A DNA stretch of 64,000 nucleotides from Streptomyces sp. NBC_01294 (GTDB taxonomy: Bacteria > Actinomycetota > Actinomycetes > Streptomycetales > Streptomycetaceae): NCBI RefSeq assembly GCF_035917235.1, contig NZ_CP108423.1, positions 6,787,501-6,851,500 of the forward strand. Reading direction: 5' to 3'. Below the pieces are notes generated by a model. It searched no databases. It was not told where the DNA came from and saw only the letters and a list, made by a program, of their open reading frames with translations. Positions 1 to 7,985 of the stretch are shown here, piece by piece. The translations under genes and the position numbers were made by a program. Position 1 is the stretch's first letter; each line of letters starts with the position of its first letter.

Positions 1-1
1 G

Positions 2-871
2 GAGGAGTCGCCGCAGTACGGGGAGCGCCTGCGCGCCGCCCGTCAGCAGGGCTCCTTCGACCGCTGGCAGCGTCAGCTCACCCCGAGCGGCCCCCGGCCC
101 GGCTGGGGCGTCCAGGCCGTCTTCGACTGGGCCGCCGACGGCCTGAGCCGCGGCACGCCCCTGCACGTCCCCGCCGCCAGATGCCTGGCCGCCGTGGCGG
201 CGCCCGAGGACCGCGCCGCGATCCTCGCGGCCGCCGCCGGCGCCTCCGGCGAGGCGGCCCGCGCCACGGCCCTGCACCACCTGGTCCTCGCCGAACCGGA
301 CAACCCGGCCGTGCTGGACCTCATCGAAGCCGCCGCCGACGAGCCCGCCGTGGCCGCCTACGAGCGCATGTGCGGCCCTGAGGCCGTCGAACGGGCCCGG
401 CGCTGGATCCACCGCCCCGACGCCCTGGGCGCGGCAGCCGCGGCCATCCTGGCCGCCCGCGGCGGAGCCGAGGACGCGGCCCTGGTCCTGGGCGCCCTGC
501 GCTCCACGGTCCGCGGCTCGGGCCCCGACACCCGGCTCCTGTTCGCCCTGGTGGACGGGGCGGGCCGCCTCGCCATCGCCTGCGCGGCCCCCGTACTGCG
601 CCACGTCTACCGCGAGACGGCCTCGTCCCACCTGCGCGGCCGGGCCGCGCGGGCCCTCGCCAGCACGGACCCCTCCTTCGCGGCGGGCTTCGCGGTCGAA
701 TGCCTCTGGGACTGCGAGGAGACCACCCGCGAGGTGGCGGCCCGGCACGCGGAGACGGCCGACGCCCGCGTGGCACCCCGGCTGCGGCACCTGGCGGCCG
801 ACCCCGCCGAGGAAGAGGACGTCCAGTCCGCGGTACGCAGCCGCATCGACGCCCCGGAGTCGGCCGTGTAG
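2..871 (+). CDS. Partial HEAT/ARM-like alpha-helical protein, 5' end missing
   Basis: The reading frame is open from base 2 and ends in TAG, so the gene begins before the window; 289 residues are visible. The protein is rich in Ala, Arg and Leu and consists of repeated short helices (for example the stretches around LAAVAAPEDRAAILAAAAG and RGRAARALASTDPSFAAGF), which looks like a HEAT or Armadillo type solenoid used for protein binding. No catalytic motif is visible. It is followed by a strong hairpin and then by convergent genes, so it is the last gene of its unit. I do not recognise a specific family, and the solenoid assignment is an inference from helix periodicity. Confidence 0.6.
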   Translation, partial: EESPQYGERLRAARQQGSFDRWQRQLTPSGPRPGWGVQAVFDWAADGLSRGTPLHVPAARCLAAVAAPEDRAAILAAAAGASGEAARATALHHLVLAEPDNPAVLDLIEAAADEPAVAAYERMCGPEAVERARRWIHRPDALGAAAAAILAARGGAEDAALVLGALRSTVRGSGPDTRLLFALVDGAGRLAIACAAPVLRHVYRETASSHLRGRAARALASTDPSFAAGFAVECLWDCEETTREVAARHAETADARVAPRLRHLAADPAEEEDVQSAVRSRIDAPESAV

Positions 872-983
872 GACCCTTCGGGGAGGCGATCCCCGGAACC
901 CGGGCTCCGCGGTGGCGGGCCCGGGCGCGGGGAACGGCGGGGAACGCCCGTCGGGCGGAGCGCGTGCCGGCTCGCGCACGCGC

Positions 984-1016
984 GTCCGCCCCGGCCCTCC
1001 TGGGGCCGGGGCGGAC
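984..1016. terminator. Bidirectional hairpin terminator between convergent genes
   Basis: A perfect 14-bp inverted repeat (984-997 and 1003-1016) with a 5-base loop lies between the stop codons of two convergent genes. There is no T-run, as is usual in this GC-rich genus. Confidence 0.6.
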
Positions 1017-1030
1017 GGCGGAGTCCGGTC

Positions 1031-2092
1031 CTACCGCGAGGACGTGCCGGCCGGCGGTGCGACCGGGACGCCCTGCTGCTCCTTGAGCTTGTCCTGCAGC
1101 TCCGCGTTCATCCTGGCCCGCTCCTCGTCGCTCGGGGAGAAGTCGATCTCGCAGGGCGTGACCTTCGACGTCTCCTTCACGCCGTACCCGACGCTCGCGT
1201 GAGGGCTCGACGGGTTCGCCGGCTTGGTGAACACGAGCGTGTACCCCGGCGGGACCGTCCTCGAGTTGATCTTCAGCGTGTCCCTCCCGAAGCCCAGCTC
1301 GGCCTCGGGGTCGGCCTGCGTACCGCGGTACCCGCCACCCATGTGCGTGCACTCCGACGCGGGCTTCTTCTCGACCAACGCGACCCTGACCCCCTGCGCC
1401 TGGAGCCTTTGCACCAGCGCGGGCAGTTCGGCAGGCGTCGGCACGGCGACCTCGATCGTCTTGCCGGGGTCCTTCGGGGGCTCGGAGCGTGCTTTCAGCG
1501 CTTCGTCCAGGCCCTCGGAGTAGTCGACCGCGCAGGACGGGACCTTGGAGGTCTCGACCACACCGATGCCGACCCCCCGCGCACCCAGCGGGTGGTAGTC
1601 CGCCCACGTGAACATGAGCGTGTGGCCCGGCGGGACCGTCTTCGCGTTGACCTTGAGGACGAAGTCGTCATCGCCGCGCTGCAGGACCTCGGCCTCGGGA
1701 TCGGCCTGCGGACCGCGGCCCCCGCCGCCGGGCTCGGAGCACTGGGACGGCGGCCGCTTCGGGACCAGGGCGACCTGGACCCCCAGGGCCTTGAGCCGGT
1801 CCACCAGGGCCGGGATCTGGTCGTTCTTGGGCAGGCCGAACCGGAGTGATCCGTCCGGATCCTTCTTGATCTCGGGCGCGGCACTCGGCGATCCGGCCGG
1901 CAGCGGGCCGTTGCGGGTGCTGCCGGGCAGCGCCATGACGGTGACCACGGATGCCGTGGCGACGCCCACCGCGAGGGGGACGCCGTAGCGCCGGGCGAAG
2001 GACCGGGCGGGGGCCGCGGGCGGGACCTCGGGGAGGCGGGCCAGGAGCGCGGCCTTCAGCCGGTCCTCGAAGCCGCTGGGCCGGGTGCTCAT
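1031..2092 (-). CDS. Membrane-anchored protein with two tandem copies of a Cys-pair domain; likely partner of the adjacent sigma factor
   Basis: 353 residues. A cytoplasmic N-terminus (1-36) is followed by one membrane segment (about 37-55) and an exported remainder. The exported part holds two copies of one ~95-residue domain, at about 94-192 and 224-317. Both have the pattern PALVxRLxAxGVxVALV, then a Cys (118; 248), QADPEAE, KTVPPGxTLxFT, and a second Cys (187; 314) after an ETSKV element. The paired cysteines could form one disulphide per domain. Its start codon overlaps the stop of the upstream sigma factor gene by four bases, so the two are translationally coupled. This fits a sigma/anti-sigma pair, but no ZAS zinc motif is visible, so the anti-sigma role is inferred from gene order and topology only. 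Confidence 0.6.
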   Translation of the reverse strand: MSTRPSGFEDRLKAALLARLPEVPPAAPARSFARRYGVPLAVGVATASVVTVMALPGSTRNGPLPAGSPSAAPEIKKDPDGSLRFGLPKNDQIPALVDRLKALGVQVALVPKRPPSQCSEPGGGGRGPQADPEAEVLQRGDDDFVLKVNAKTVPPGHTLMFTWADYHPLGARGVGIGVVETSKVPSCAVDYSEGLDEALKARSEPPKDPGKTIEVAVPTPAELPALVQRLQAQGVRVALVEKKPASECTHMGGGYRGTQADPEAELGFGRDTLKINSRTVPPGYTLVFTKPANPSSPHASVGYGVKETSKVTPCEIDFSPSDEERARMNAELQDKLKEQQGVPVAPPAGTSSR

Positions 2093-2703
2093 CGGGCTAC
2101 CTCCAACTGGTGTTCGGTGACGGAGCCCGGGCCGCGCAGGGCGCGCCGGGCCCGGTGCAGGCGGACGCGGATCGTCGCCTGGGTGACGCCGAGGGCCTGT
2201 GCGGCCTCGGCCGGGGTGAGCTGGTCGAGCACGACCAGGTCGAGGGCGGCGCGCAGCGGCTCGGACAGGGCGGCGTGGCGCTCGGCCAGGTCGCGGAAGG
2301 CCCGCTCGGCGTCGATGCGCTCCTCCAGCGCGGCGACGTCCTCCTCGTCGAGGAGCCGGCGCCCGCTCAGCCGCGCCAGCGCGCCGCTCTCGCGGGCCAG
2401 TCCGCGGGCGTGGCCCGACAGGACGTTGCGGGCTATCCCGAACAGCCAGGCGATCGGCGCTCCCCTGCTGGGCCGATAGCCGGAGGCCGAGCCCATCGCG
2501 GCGAGGAAGATGTCGGCCGTCAGATCCGCCGCCAGGTGCGGGTCGGCGACCCGTCGGGTGACGAACCCGAGCACCGCGTCGATGTGTTCCTCGTAGAACG
2601 CGCCGAACCCCTCGGGCGTGGTGAGATCCGGCGGTCCGGTCTCGTGTCGTGGGCTGCGCACCCGGTTCCTCCCCTGCGTGGGGGACCCGGCCGGCCCCCT
2701 CAC
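2089..2703 (-). CDS. RNA polymerase sigma factor, sigma-70 family (ECF-like)
   Basis: 204 residues. Region 2 is visible as the stretch from FYEEHIDAVLGFVTRRV through the LTADIFLAAM element and WLFGIARNVL, the usual core-binding and -10 recognition helices. Region 4 is visible as LTPAEAAQALGVTQATIRVRLHRARRAL, a helix-turn-helix for the -35 element. The frame opens at GTG 2703, but GTG 2661 is equally possible; conserved sequence starts only near residue 25. The gene overlaps the downstream membrane protein gene by four bases (ATGA), implying coupled expression with a candidate regulator. The stimulus it responds to cannot be read from the sequence. Confidence 0.88.
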   Translation of the reverse strand: MRGPAGSPTQGRNRVRSPRHETGPPDLTTPEGFGAFYEEHIDAVLGFVTRRVADPHLAADLTADIFLAAMGSASGYRPSRGAPIAWLFGIARNVLSGHARGLARESGALARLSGRRLLDEEDVAALEERIDAERAFRDLAERHAALSEPLRAALDLVVLDQLTPAEAAQALGVTQATIRVRLHRARRALRGPGSVTEHQLEVAR

Positions 2704-2734
2704 TCCGTACTTGGCCGCAGCCCCCTCGAACGTT

Positions 2735-3601
2735 TCATCGGGCCCTCGTGAACCGCACCGGGATCCCGGGCCGGGCCTGCGCCGCCGCGTCCAGGGCCGG
2801 GCCCGGCGGGACCACGCCCACCACCGGGTAGCCGCCCGTCACGGGATGGTCGGCCAGGAACACCACCGGCAGGCCGTCCGGGGGGACTTGGACCGCGCCC
2901 AGCACCATGCCCTCGCTCGGCAGCTCGCCCGCCCGGCTCCGGACCAGCGGGGCCCCCGCCTCGGTGCGCAGGCCGATGCGGTTGGACCGCGCCGACACCC
3001 GGAACGCCGAACGCCACAGCCCGGACAGGGAGTCTCCGGTGAACCAGTCCGCCCGGGGGCCGAGGCGGAGCGGGAGCAGCAGTTCCGCGGGCGCCCCGGG
3101 CAGGCCGCAGGCGTCCGCCCCCGGGGCCGGGTCCGGCCCGGCGGGCCCCACCGGCAGCGGCATCCCGGCCGACAGGACCGGCGGGCCCAGGCCCGACAAC
3201 AGGTCCGTGGAGCGACTGCCCAGGACCGGCGGGACGGCCAGGCCGCCCCGCACCGCGACGTAGCCGCGCAGCCCGGACTCCGCCCGGCCCACCTCGAGCT
3301 CCGCCCCGGCCGGGAGCCTGACCGGAGCCCCCCAGGCCACCGGGCGACCGGAGATCCGTACCGAACAGGGCGCGCCCGTGACCGCCACCGTCGTCGCGGC
3401 GAGAGCCCGGAGCCCGACCCCGTCGAGGGTCGTCTCCAGCGCCGCCGCGTCCGGAGGGTTGCCGAGCAGCCGGTTGGCCAGCGCGTACGCCGCCGTGTCC
3501 AGCGCTCCCGAGCGGGGGACCCCCAGGTGCGCGTACCCCGGGCGCCCCCGGTCCTGGACCGTGGTCAGCGCCCCCGGCCGCACGACGAGCAGCTCAGCCA
3601 C
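2735..3601 (-). CDS. pxpC: 5-oxoprolinase subunit C (biotin-dependent carboxyltransferase-like)
   Basis: 288 residues, the usual length for the family. The N-terminus carries the family opening LLVVRPGALTTVQDRGRPGY followed by GVPRSGALD, typical of PxpC/KipA and allophanate hydrolase subunit 2. With PxpA and PxpB it forms the ATP-dependent enzyme that opens 5-oxoproline (pyroglutamate) to glutamate, a damage-repair and recycling reaction in the cytoplasm. The GTG start at 3601 overlaps the end of pxpB by eight bases. It is the last gene of the three-gene operon and lies just upstream of the sigma factor gene on the same strand. Confidence 0.9.
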   Translation of the reverse strand: MAELLVVRPGALTTVQDRGRPGYAHLGVPRSGALDTAAYALANRLLGNPPDAAALETTLDGVGLRALAATTVAVTGAPCSVRISGRPVAWGAPVRLPAGAELEVGRAESGLRGYVAVRGGLAVPPVLGSRSTDLLSGLGPPVLSAGMPLPVGPAGPDPAPGADACGLPGAPAELLLPLRLGPRADWFTGDSLSGLWRSAFRVSARSNRIGLRTEAGAPLVRSRAGELPSEGMVLGAVQVPPDGLPVVFLADHPVTGGYPVVGVVPPGPALDAAAQARPGIPVRFTRAR

Positions 3602-4217
3602 GGCCGCCGCCCTCCGTGAACCGCACCCGGACCCCCGGCGCGAACAGCGCCGCCGGTTCGCGCCCCGGATCCCAGAGCACCGCGTCCGTGGAGCCGATCA
3701 GCTGCCAGCCGCCGGGGGAGGAGCGCGGGTACACCCCCGCGTACTCGCCGGCGAGGGCCAGCGAACCCGCCGGGACGGCCGTGCGGGGCGTGTCCCGGCG
3801 GGGCAGGTGGAAGCGCTCCGCGAGCCCCGTCAGATAGCCGAAGCCGGGGGCGAAACCGCAGAAGGCCACCCGGAAGACGGTGCCGCCGACGATCCCCGCG
3901 ACCTCCTGCGGGCACACCCCCCACCGCTCGGCCACCTCCTCCAGGTCCGGCCCGTCGTACCGCACCGGGACGCTGACCAGCGGCCCTTCGGTCTCCGCGA
4001 GCGGGGGCACCTCCCACCGCGCGATCCGGGCGCCGAGCGCGGCCGGGTCCCGTACCCCGTCCAGCAGCACGGTCCGCGCCGCCGGCACGAGGTCGCGTAC
4101 GGCGCCCAGCTCGCCGGCGTCCCGCCGCCGCAGCAGTTCGGCGTGGAGCGCGGCCACCTCCGCGGCCGAGTCGAGCTCGATCAGCAGCGCTTCGCCGCCC
4201 ACCACGAGGGTCCTCAC
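3594..4217 (-). CDS. pxpB: 5-oxoprolinase subunit B (allophanate hydrolase subunit 1-like)
   Basis: 207 residues. I placed the start at GTG 4217, which gives a four-base GTGA overlap with the pxpA stop and puts the conserved family sequence at the N-terminus; the open frame runs far upstream but antisense to a real gene. Family signatures are visible: VPVRYDGPDLEEVAER, the FCGFAPGFGYLTGL glycine-rich motif, LPRRDTPRTAVPAGSLALAG, and YPRSSPGGWQLIGST. It partners PxpC to form the catalytic module of 5-oxoprolinase. Tight overlaps on both sides indicate one transcript. Confidence 0.92.
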   Translation of the reverse strand: MRTLVVGGEALLIELDSAAEVAALHAELLRRRDAGELGAVRDLVPAARTVLLDGVRDPAALGARIARWEVPPLAETEGPLVSVPVRYDGPDLEEVAERWGVCPQEVAGIVGGTVFRVAFCGFAPGFGYLTGLAERFHLPRRDTPRTAVPAGSLALAGEYAGVYPRSSPGGWQLIGSTDAVLWDPGREPAALFAPGVRVRFTEGGGRG

Positions 4218-5011
4218 GCGAAGGCCTCCACCCGGACCCCGGCCGCGCCCAGCGCCTCGCGGACCCGCCGGGCGAGCCCGGCCGCCCCCGGGGTGTCCCC
4301 GTGCAGGCACAGCGAGCGGGCGGCGACGCGTACCTGCGACCCGTCGGCCGCCGCCACCGCCCCCTCGGCCGCCATCCGCACGGCCCGCGCGACCACCGCG
4401 TCCGGGTCGTGCAGCACCGATCCCGGCTCGCCGCGCGGCACGAGCGTCCCGGCCGGGGTGTAGGCGCGGTCGGCGAAGGCCTCCGGTACGGGCGCCAGCC
4501 CGGCTTCGTCGGCGGCCGCCAGCAGCAGTGACCCGGGCAGCCCCAGCACCGGCAGGCCGCCCGTGGCACCGGACCCGGCCGCCAGCCGGACGCCCGCGAC
4601 CACGGCGCCGGCCTGGTCGGCGTCGTGCACGGTGCGGTTGTAGAGCGCACCGTGCGGTTTCACGTACGACACCCGGGAGCCGGCCGCCCGCGCGAACACC
4701 TCCAGCGCACCGATCTGGTAGGCCACCTCGTCCGCCAGCTCGCCCGCGGGCACGTCCATGGAGCGCCGCCCGAAGCCGGCCAGGTCGCGGTAGGAGACCT
4801 GCGCGCCGATCCGTACGCCCCGCTCGGCGGCCAGTTCGCAGACCCGGCGCATGATGGACGGGTCCCCGGCGTGGAAGCCGCAGGCCACGTTCGCGCTCGT
4901 CACCACGGAGAGCAGGGCCTCGTCGTCGGTGAGCGTCCAGCGCCCGAAGCCCTCGCCGAGGTCGGCGTTGAGGTCGATCGCCGCCGCCGGAGGTGTGATC
5001 ATGGAAGCCAT
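4214..5011 (-). CDS. pxpA: 5-oxoprolinase subunit A (LamB/YcsF family)
   Basis: 265 residues, the family size. The N-terminal signature DLNADLGEGFGRW and the segment VTSANVACGFHAGDP mark the LamB/YcsF family, which supplies the 5-oxoproline-binding TIM-like subunit. KPHGALYN is a further conserved block. The start is ATG 5011; ATG 5002 is three codons in and would also fit. It heads the pxpABC operon and diverges from the SMC-type operon, with about 106 bp between start codons. Confidence 0.93.
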   Translation of the reverse strand: MASMITPPAAAIDLNADLGEGFGRWTLTDDEALLSVVTSANVACGFHAGDPSIMRRVCELAAERGVRIGAQVSYRDLAGFGRRSMDVPAGELADEVAYQIGALEVFARAAGSRVSYVKPHGALYNRTVHDADQAGAVVAGVRLAAGSGATGGLPVLGLPGSLLLAAADEAGLAPVPEAFADRAYTPAGTLVPRGEPGSVLHDPDAVVARAVRMAAEGAVAAADGSQVRVAARSLCLHGDTPGAAGLARRVREALGAAGVRVEAFA

Positions 5012-5080
5012 GCGGTGAGCGTAGAACAGCGGGCGGGCCGTCCTCCCGACCGCGGGGACGATCCGCCCGAACCATGCCGT

Positions 5081-5122
5081 TTGGGTTGTTGTCCGTGACA
5101 GCGCCTACTCTTTGTCCGTGAC
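5081..5122 (+). promoter_or_regulatory. Candidate promoter giving a leaderless transcript, with an 11-bp direct repeat
   Basis: An 11-base element, TTGTCCGTGAC, occurs twice, at 5089-5099 and 5112-5122; the second copy spans the GTG start codon 5118. TACTCT at 5106-5111 resembles a -10 box so close to the GTG that the mRNA would be leaderless or nearly so. No Shine-Dalgarno sequence is visible. The role of the repeat is unknown. Confidence 0.4.
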
Positions 5123-6623
5123 TCTCCCCGCCCCGGCGAAGACCCTTCCGTCCCCGGCGCCGGGCCCGGCCGCCGACGAGGGCCTGGCCCGGCGGCTGCG
5201 CGCCCTCGCCTGCACCGCCCCGTTGCACGACCTCGACGTACGCAAGGCCAATCTGGCGGGCGAGTACGGGATCTACGCGATGGCGGAGGTCGCGCTGGCC
5301 GCGATCGACCTGGTCACGCTCAACATGGACTTCGACACCGGCGCCGACCACGAGCAGATAGTGGCCAGGCTGCTGCCGCGCGTCGCGGCCCAGGCCCCGT
5401 CCCGCCCGGTGGCCGAGCACGAGCGGGTGGCCCGCTGGGTGCTGGAGAACCTGATCAACGTCGGCAGCGTCGACCGCGGCTTCCGCGCGATCTACGGCAC
5501 CTTCGGCCCGGACGGGGTGTACGTCCGCCGGGACTACGACTTCAAGCTGATCGAAGAGGTCCCCGGCCACGGCGGCGTGGTCTACCTGCGCACCACCGAC
5601 GAGGCCGTCAACGTGCTGGTCGGAGCCCTGGACACCGACGTCACGAGCGCCCAGATCGCCGCCGAGGTCAAGCTGGAGGTGCTGATCAGCCGCGGGCGGC
5701 TGGCGGACGCCCAGCTGGCCGCCGAACAGGCCCGCTACCGGACCGTCCAGTACGCCGAGACCCTGCGCCGGACCCTGGACGCCACCCGGCGCAACGTCCG
5801 CGCGGTGGACTGGCTCCAGGCCGTTCCCGACATGATCGCCGAGGCCCTCGACCACGTCGCCGACCGCTACCGCCACGAGAACGCGATCCTGACCAACATC
5901 CGCAAGGCGCGCGACGAGGCGGAGGAGCCGGAGAACAAGCGCCGCGCGGCCGAGCTCGTCGACATCGTCAAGGACTGCATCCGCCGTCACACCCAGCTCC
6001 AGTCCCGGCTGCTGGACGCGGGCCCGCTGTTCCGCGCCGAGCAGGACCGCCAGGCCTTCGCGGCCCCGGCGCCGCGCTCCGGCATCGACCTGTACGGCCA
6101 GCTCGTCGCCCCGCTCCTGCCGCTGCCCCTGGAGCAGGCACGCCGGGTGACCGGCGCCTTCTTCGCCGCCGGCGCCGGGCTGCGCACGCCCGTCTCGGTA
6201 CGGGTGTCCGACCTGGTCGAGATCCTGCTCACCCCGCCCGTGGAGCGTGAGCACCTCGGCGCCGAGATGCCCGAGCCGGACCTCATCGCCACCCCGGACG
6301 ACAGCCGCTTCAGCGAGGAGCAGCTCGCCGCCGCGATGCAGCTCCTCGACCTCCCGCACGACGCCCCGCGCCGGCTGTCCGGGCTCCTCGCGGAGGCCCG
6401 CCGCAGCGATCCGGACCTGCCGTACCTGGTGGCCCTGCTGGCCGTCCACGCGGCGAGCCCGGCCGTCGGCACGGCGTACCGCCAGGGGGAGGAGCGCCTG
6501 CTCTTCGCGGTGGACGACGGCACGCAGCTGGACGACCCCGAGTTCGGCGGCGCCGACCTCATCGTCGGCACCGCCCTCCTGGACGCCGCCGGCATGGCCG
6601 CCGACCGCGCGGAGGCGGCATGA
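5118..6623 (+). CDS. Kleisin-like subunit (MukF/MksF/JetA-type) of an SMC-like complex
   Basis: 501 residues from GTG 5118. I preferred this start to TTG 5112 because it follows the -10-like box directly. The protein is almost entirely helical, with a basic N-terminal domain (about 10-140, including KANLAGEYGIYAMAEVALAAIDLV), a central coiled segment (about 180-320, with YRTVQYAETLRRTLDATRRN and IRKARDEAEEPENKRRAAELVD), and an acidic C-terminal domain. No enzyme motif is seen. Length and order (first gene, then a winged-helix protein, then a giant ATPase) match MksF/JetA kleisins that bridge the SMC heads. The next gene is 397 bp downstream across a strong hairpin. The assignment is from architecture and context, not from a recognised signature. 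Confidence 0.62.
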   Translation: MTLPAPAKTLPSPAPGPAADEGLARRLRALACTAPLHDLDVRKANLAGEYGIYAMAEVALAAIDLVTLNMDFDTGADHEQIVARLLPRVAAQAPSRPVAEHERVARWVLENLINVGSVDRGFRAIYGTFGPDGVYVRRDYDFKLIEEVPGHGGVVYLRTTDEAVNVLVGALDTDVTSAQIAAEVKLEVLISRGRLADAQLAAEQARYRTVQYAETLRRTLDATRRNVRAVDWLQAVPDMIAEALDHVADRYRHENAILTNIRKARDEAEEPENKRRAAELVDIVKDCIRRHTQLQSRLLDAGPLFRAEQDRQAFAAPAPRSGIDLYGQLVAPLLPLPLEQARRVTGAFFAAGAGLRTPVSVRVSDLVEILLTPPVEREHLGAEMPEPDLIATPDDSRFSEEQLAAAMQLLDLPHDAPRRLSGLLAEARRSDPDLPYLVALLAVHAASPAVGTAYRQGEERLLFAVDDGTQLDDPEFGGADLIVGTALLDAAGMAADRAEAA

Positions 6624-6730
6624 CCACGCGTGCCCTGACCGGCCCAGCCTGGACGCGGCCGAATTCAGCCTCGCCGGCGCCAAGCCCGGGCCTGCCTGGA
6701 CCGATCCCAGCTTCGCCGGGGCCAGCTTCA

Positions 6731-6888
6731 GCCTCGCCGGCGTTTGAGGCGCGGGTCCGGGCAGAGCCCGGTGCCCGGCGGAGCCGGGTTTCCCGGGGCG
6801 CCGCCCCAGCCCCCGCGCCTCAAACGCCGGCGAGGCTTAAAGAGCGGGGCGCCGCCCCGGACCCCGCGCCTCAAACGCCGGCGAGGCT
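6731..6888. repeat. Three copies of a dispersed palindromic repeat forming a giant intercistronic hairpin
   Basis: The 398-bp gap between the first two SMC-operon genes contains copies of a ~26-bp element whose core is CCTCGCCGGCGTTTGAGG. Copy 1 (about 6730-6755) is in + orientation; copies 2 (about 6813-6838) and 3 (about 6863-6888) are inverted. Copies 1 and 2 are perfect reverse complements over about 26 bp, with a ~57-base GC-rich loop that can itself pair. A partial copy lies near 6667-6678. The same element recurs at 21.6-21.9 kb, so this is an interspersed repeat family and not part of the gene. I see no coding sequence in the gap. Confidence 0.8.
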
Positions 6889-7020
6889 GAAGCTGGCCGA
6901 GCCGCTGCCGACGTGCCCGCGCGGCACGAGGCACACCGGCAGGGCCGAATCGGGCGGAGCCGCCGCCAGGGACACCTGCACCCGCACCCGAACCACCCGC
7001 ACCGCCGAGGAGACCCACCC

Positions 7021-7920
7021 GTGAGCGACCACCACGCCGAGCACCCCGCGTGGAGCGAGCCCGCGGCTCCCGCCACCCCCGTCGCGGCCGCGAACCCCGC
7101 GGTGACCCCCGCCGACGCCGCCGACGCGGCCCGGCTCGTCGCCTTCGGGCTGCAGCCCAAGCTGCTCCCCGCCCGTGACGCCGAGTACGCCGAGCTGCTC
7201 CGCCGCTACCGCGAGGACCCCGCCTTCGGCCGCCTCGCCGACGCCGTCGCCACCGGCCTCGGCCTGATCGTCCTGGAGGTCTCGCCGCGCGCCGGCATGG
7301 CCGTGGCCGCCGGCGAGGACTCCGTCTTCGCCGTCCGGATGGGCGACTACGCCCGCCGCACCGCCGCCGACTCCGCGGACCGCTTCCTGCACGGCCTGGC
7401 CCACCTGGCCGTCGCAGCCCTCGCGTTCCCGCGCCCCGAGGACCTCGCCGACGACGGCTACATCGGCCGCATCACCGTCAACGGCGTCGACGCCTTCGTC
7501 CGGCAGACCTGCCGCCGCTTGGAGGAGCGCGCCGAGGAACTCGGCGAGAACACCGACCCGGCCTCGGACGCCCCCGGCCTGGAGGCCGCCTGGCGCGTCT
7601 ACGCCCGCCGCAGCGCGACCGGCGCCACCAAGGACGCCCGCCGCCTCGCCGGCTCCACCACCGGCATCGTCGGCAAGGCCGCCGCCTTCCTCACCGAATC
7701 CGGTTTCCTCCAGCGCACCGGCGACGAGTCCGGCGGCACCTACCGCACCACCCCCCGCTACCAGCTCCAGGTCCGCGACATGGCGGGCAGCGCGGCCATG
7801 GCCGAGCTCCTGGAACTCGGCGTGGTCCCCGTCAGCGACGGCTCCGCCACCCTCCTGCCGCCGCCCGAGGGCGACGACCTGGACCTGGCCGCCGACGCCG
7901 GACTCCCGTTCCACGCCTGA
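7021..7920 (+). CDS. Winged-helix kite-like subunit (MukE/MksE/JetB-type) of an SMC-like complex
   Basis: 299 residues from GTG 7021, which has GAGGAG at about 7007-7012; the open frame upstream lies in repeat sequence. An Ala/Pro-rich leader (1-35) precedes a mixed domain (AEYAELLRRYREDPAFGRLADAVATGLGLIVLEV) and a C-terminal winged-helix-like part (TTGIVGKAAAFLTESGFLQ, a Gly-rich wing, then YRTTPRYQLQVRDMAG). Such tandem winged-helix proteins are the kite subunits of SMC complexes. It sits 65 bp upstream of the ATPase gene and shares its strand and codon bias. Alternatively it could be an unrelated DNA-binding regulator, but order and size favour the kite role. Confidence 0.62.
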   Translation: MSDHHAEHPAWSEPAAPATPVAAANPAVTPADAADAARLVAFGLQPKLLPARDAEYAELLRRYREDPAFGRLADAVATGLGLIVLEVSPRAGMAVAAGEDSVFAVRMGDYARRTAADSADRFLHGLAHLAVAALAFPRPEDLADDGYIGRITVNGVDAFVRQTCRRLEERAEELGENTDPASDAPGLEAAWRVYARRSATGATKDARRLAGSTTGIVGKAAAFLTESGFLQRTGDESGGTYRTTPRYQLQVRDMAGSAAMAELLELGVVPVSDGSATLLPPPEGDDLDLAADAGLPFHA

Positions 7921-7985
7921 TCCTCGGCCCGAGCCCCGATCCCCGTACGTCCCGCCTCACCCAGACACCACGAGAGTCCGCCGCC

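Noticed and set aside
321..1607. Long open frame antisense to the first gene
   Set aside because: It is a shadow of the GC-biased codon structure of the real + strand gene and the duplicated-domain gene; no ribosome site or recognisable protein.
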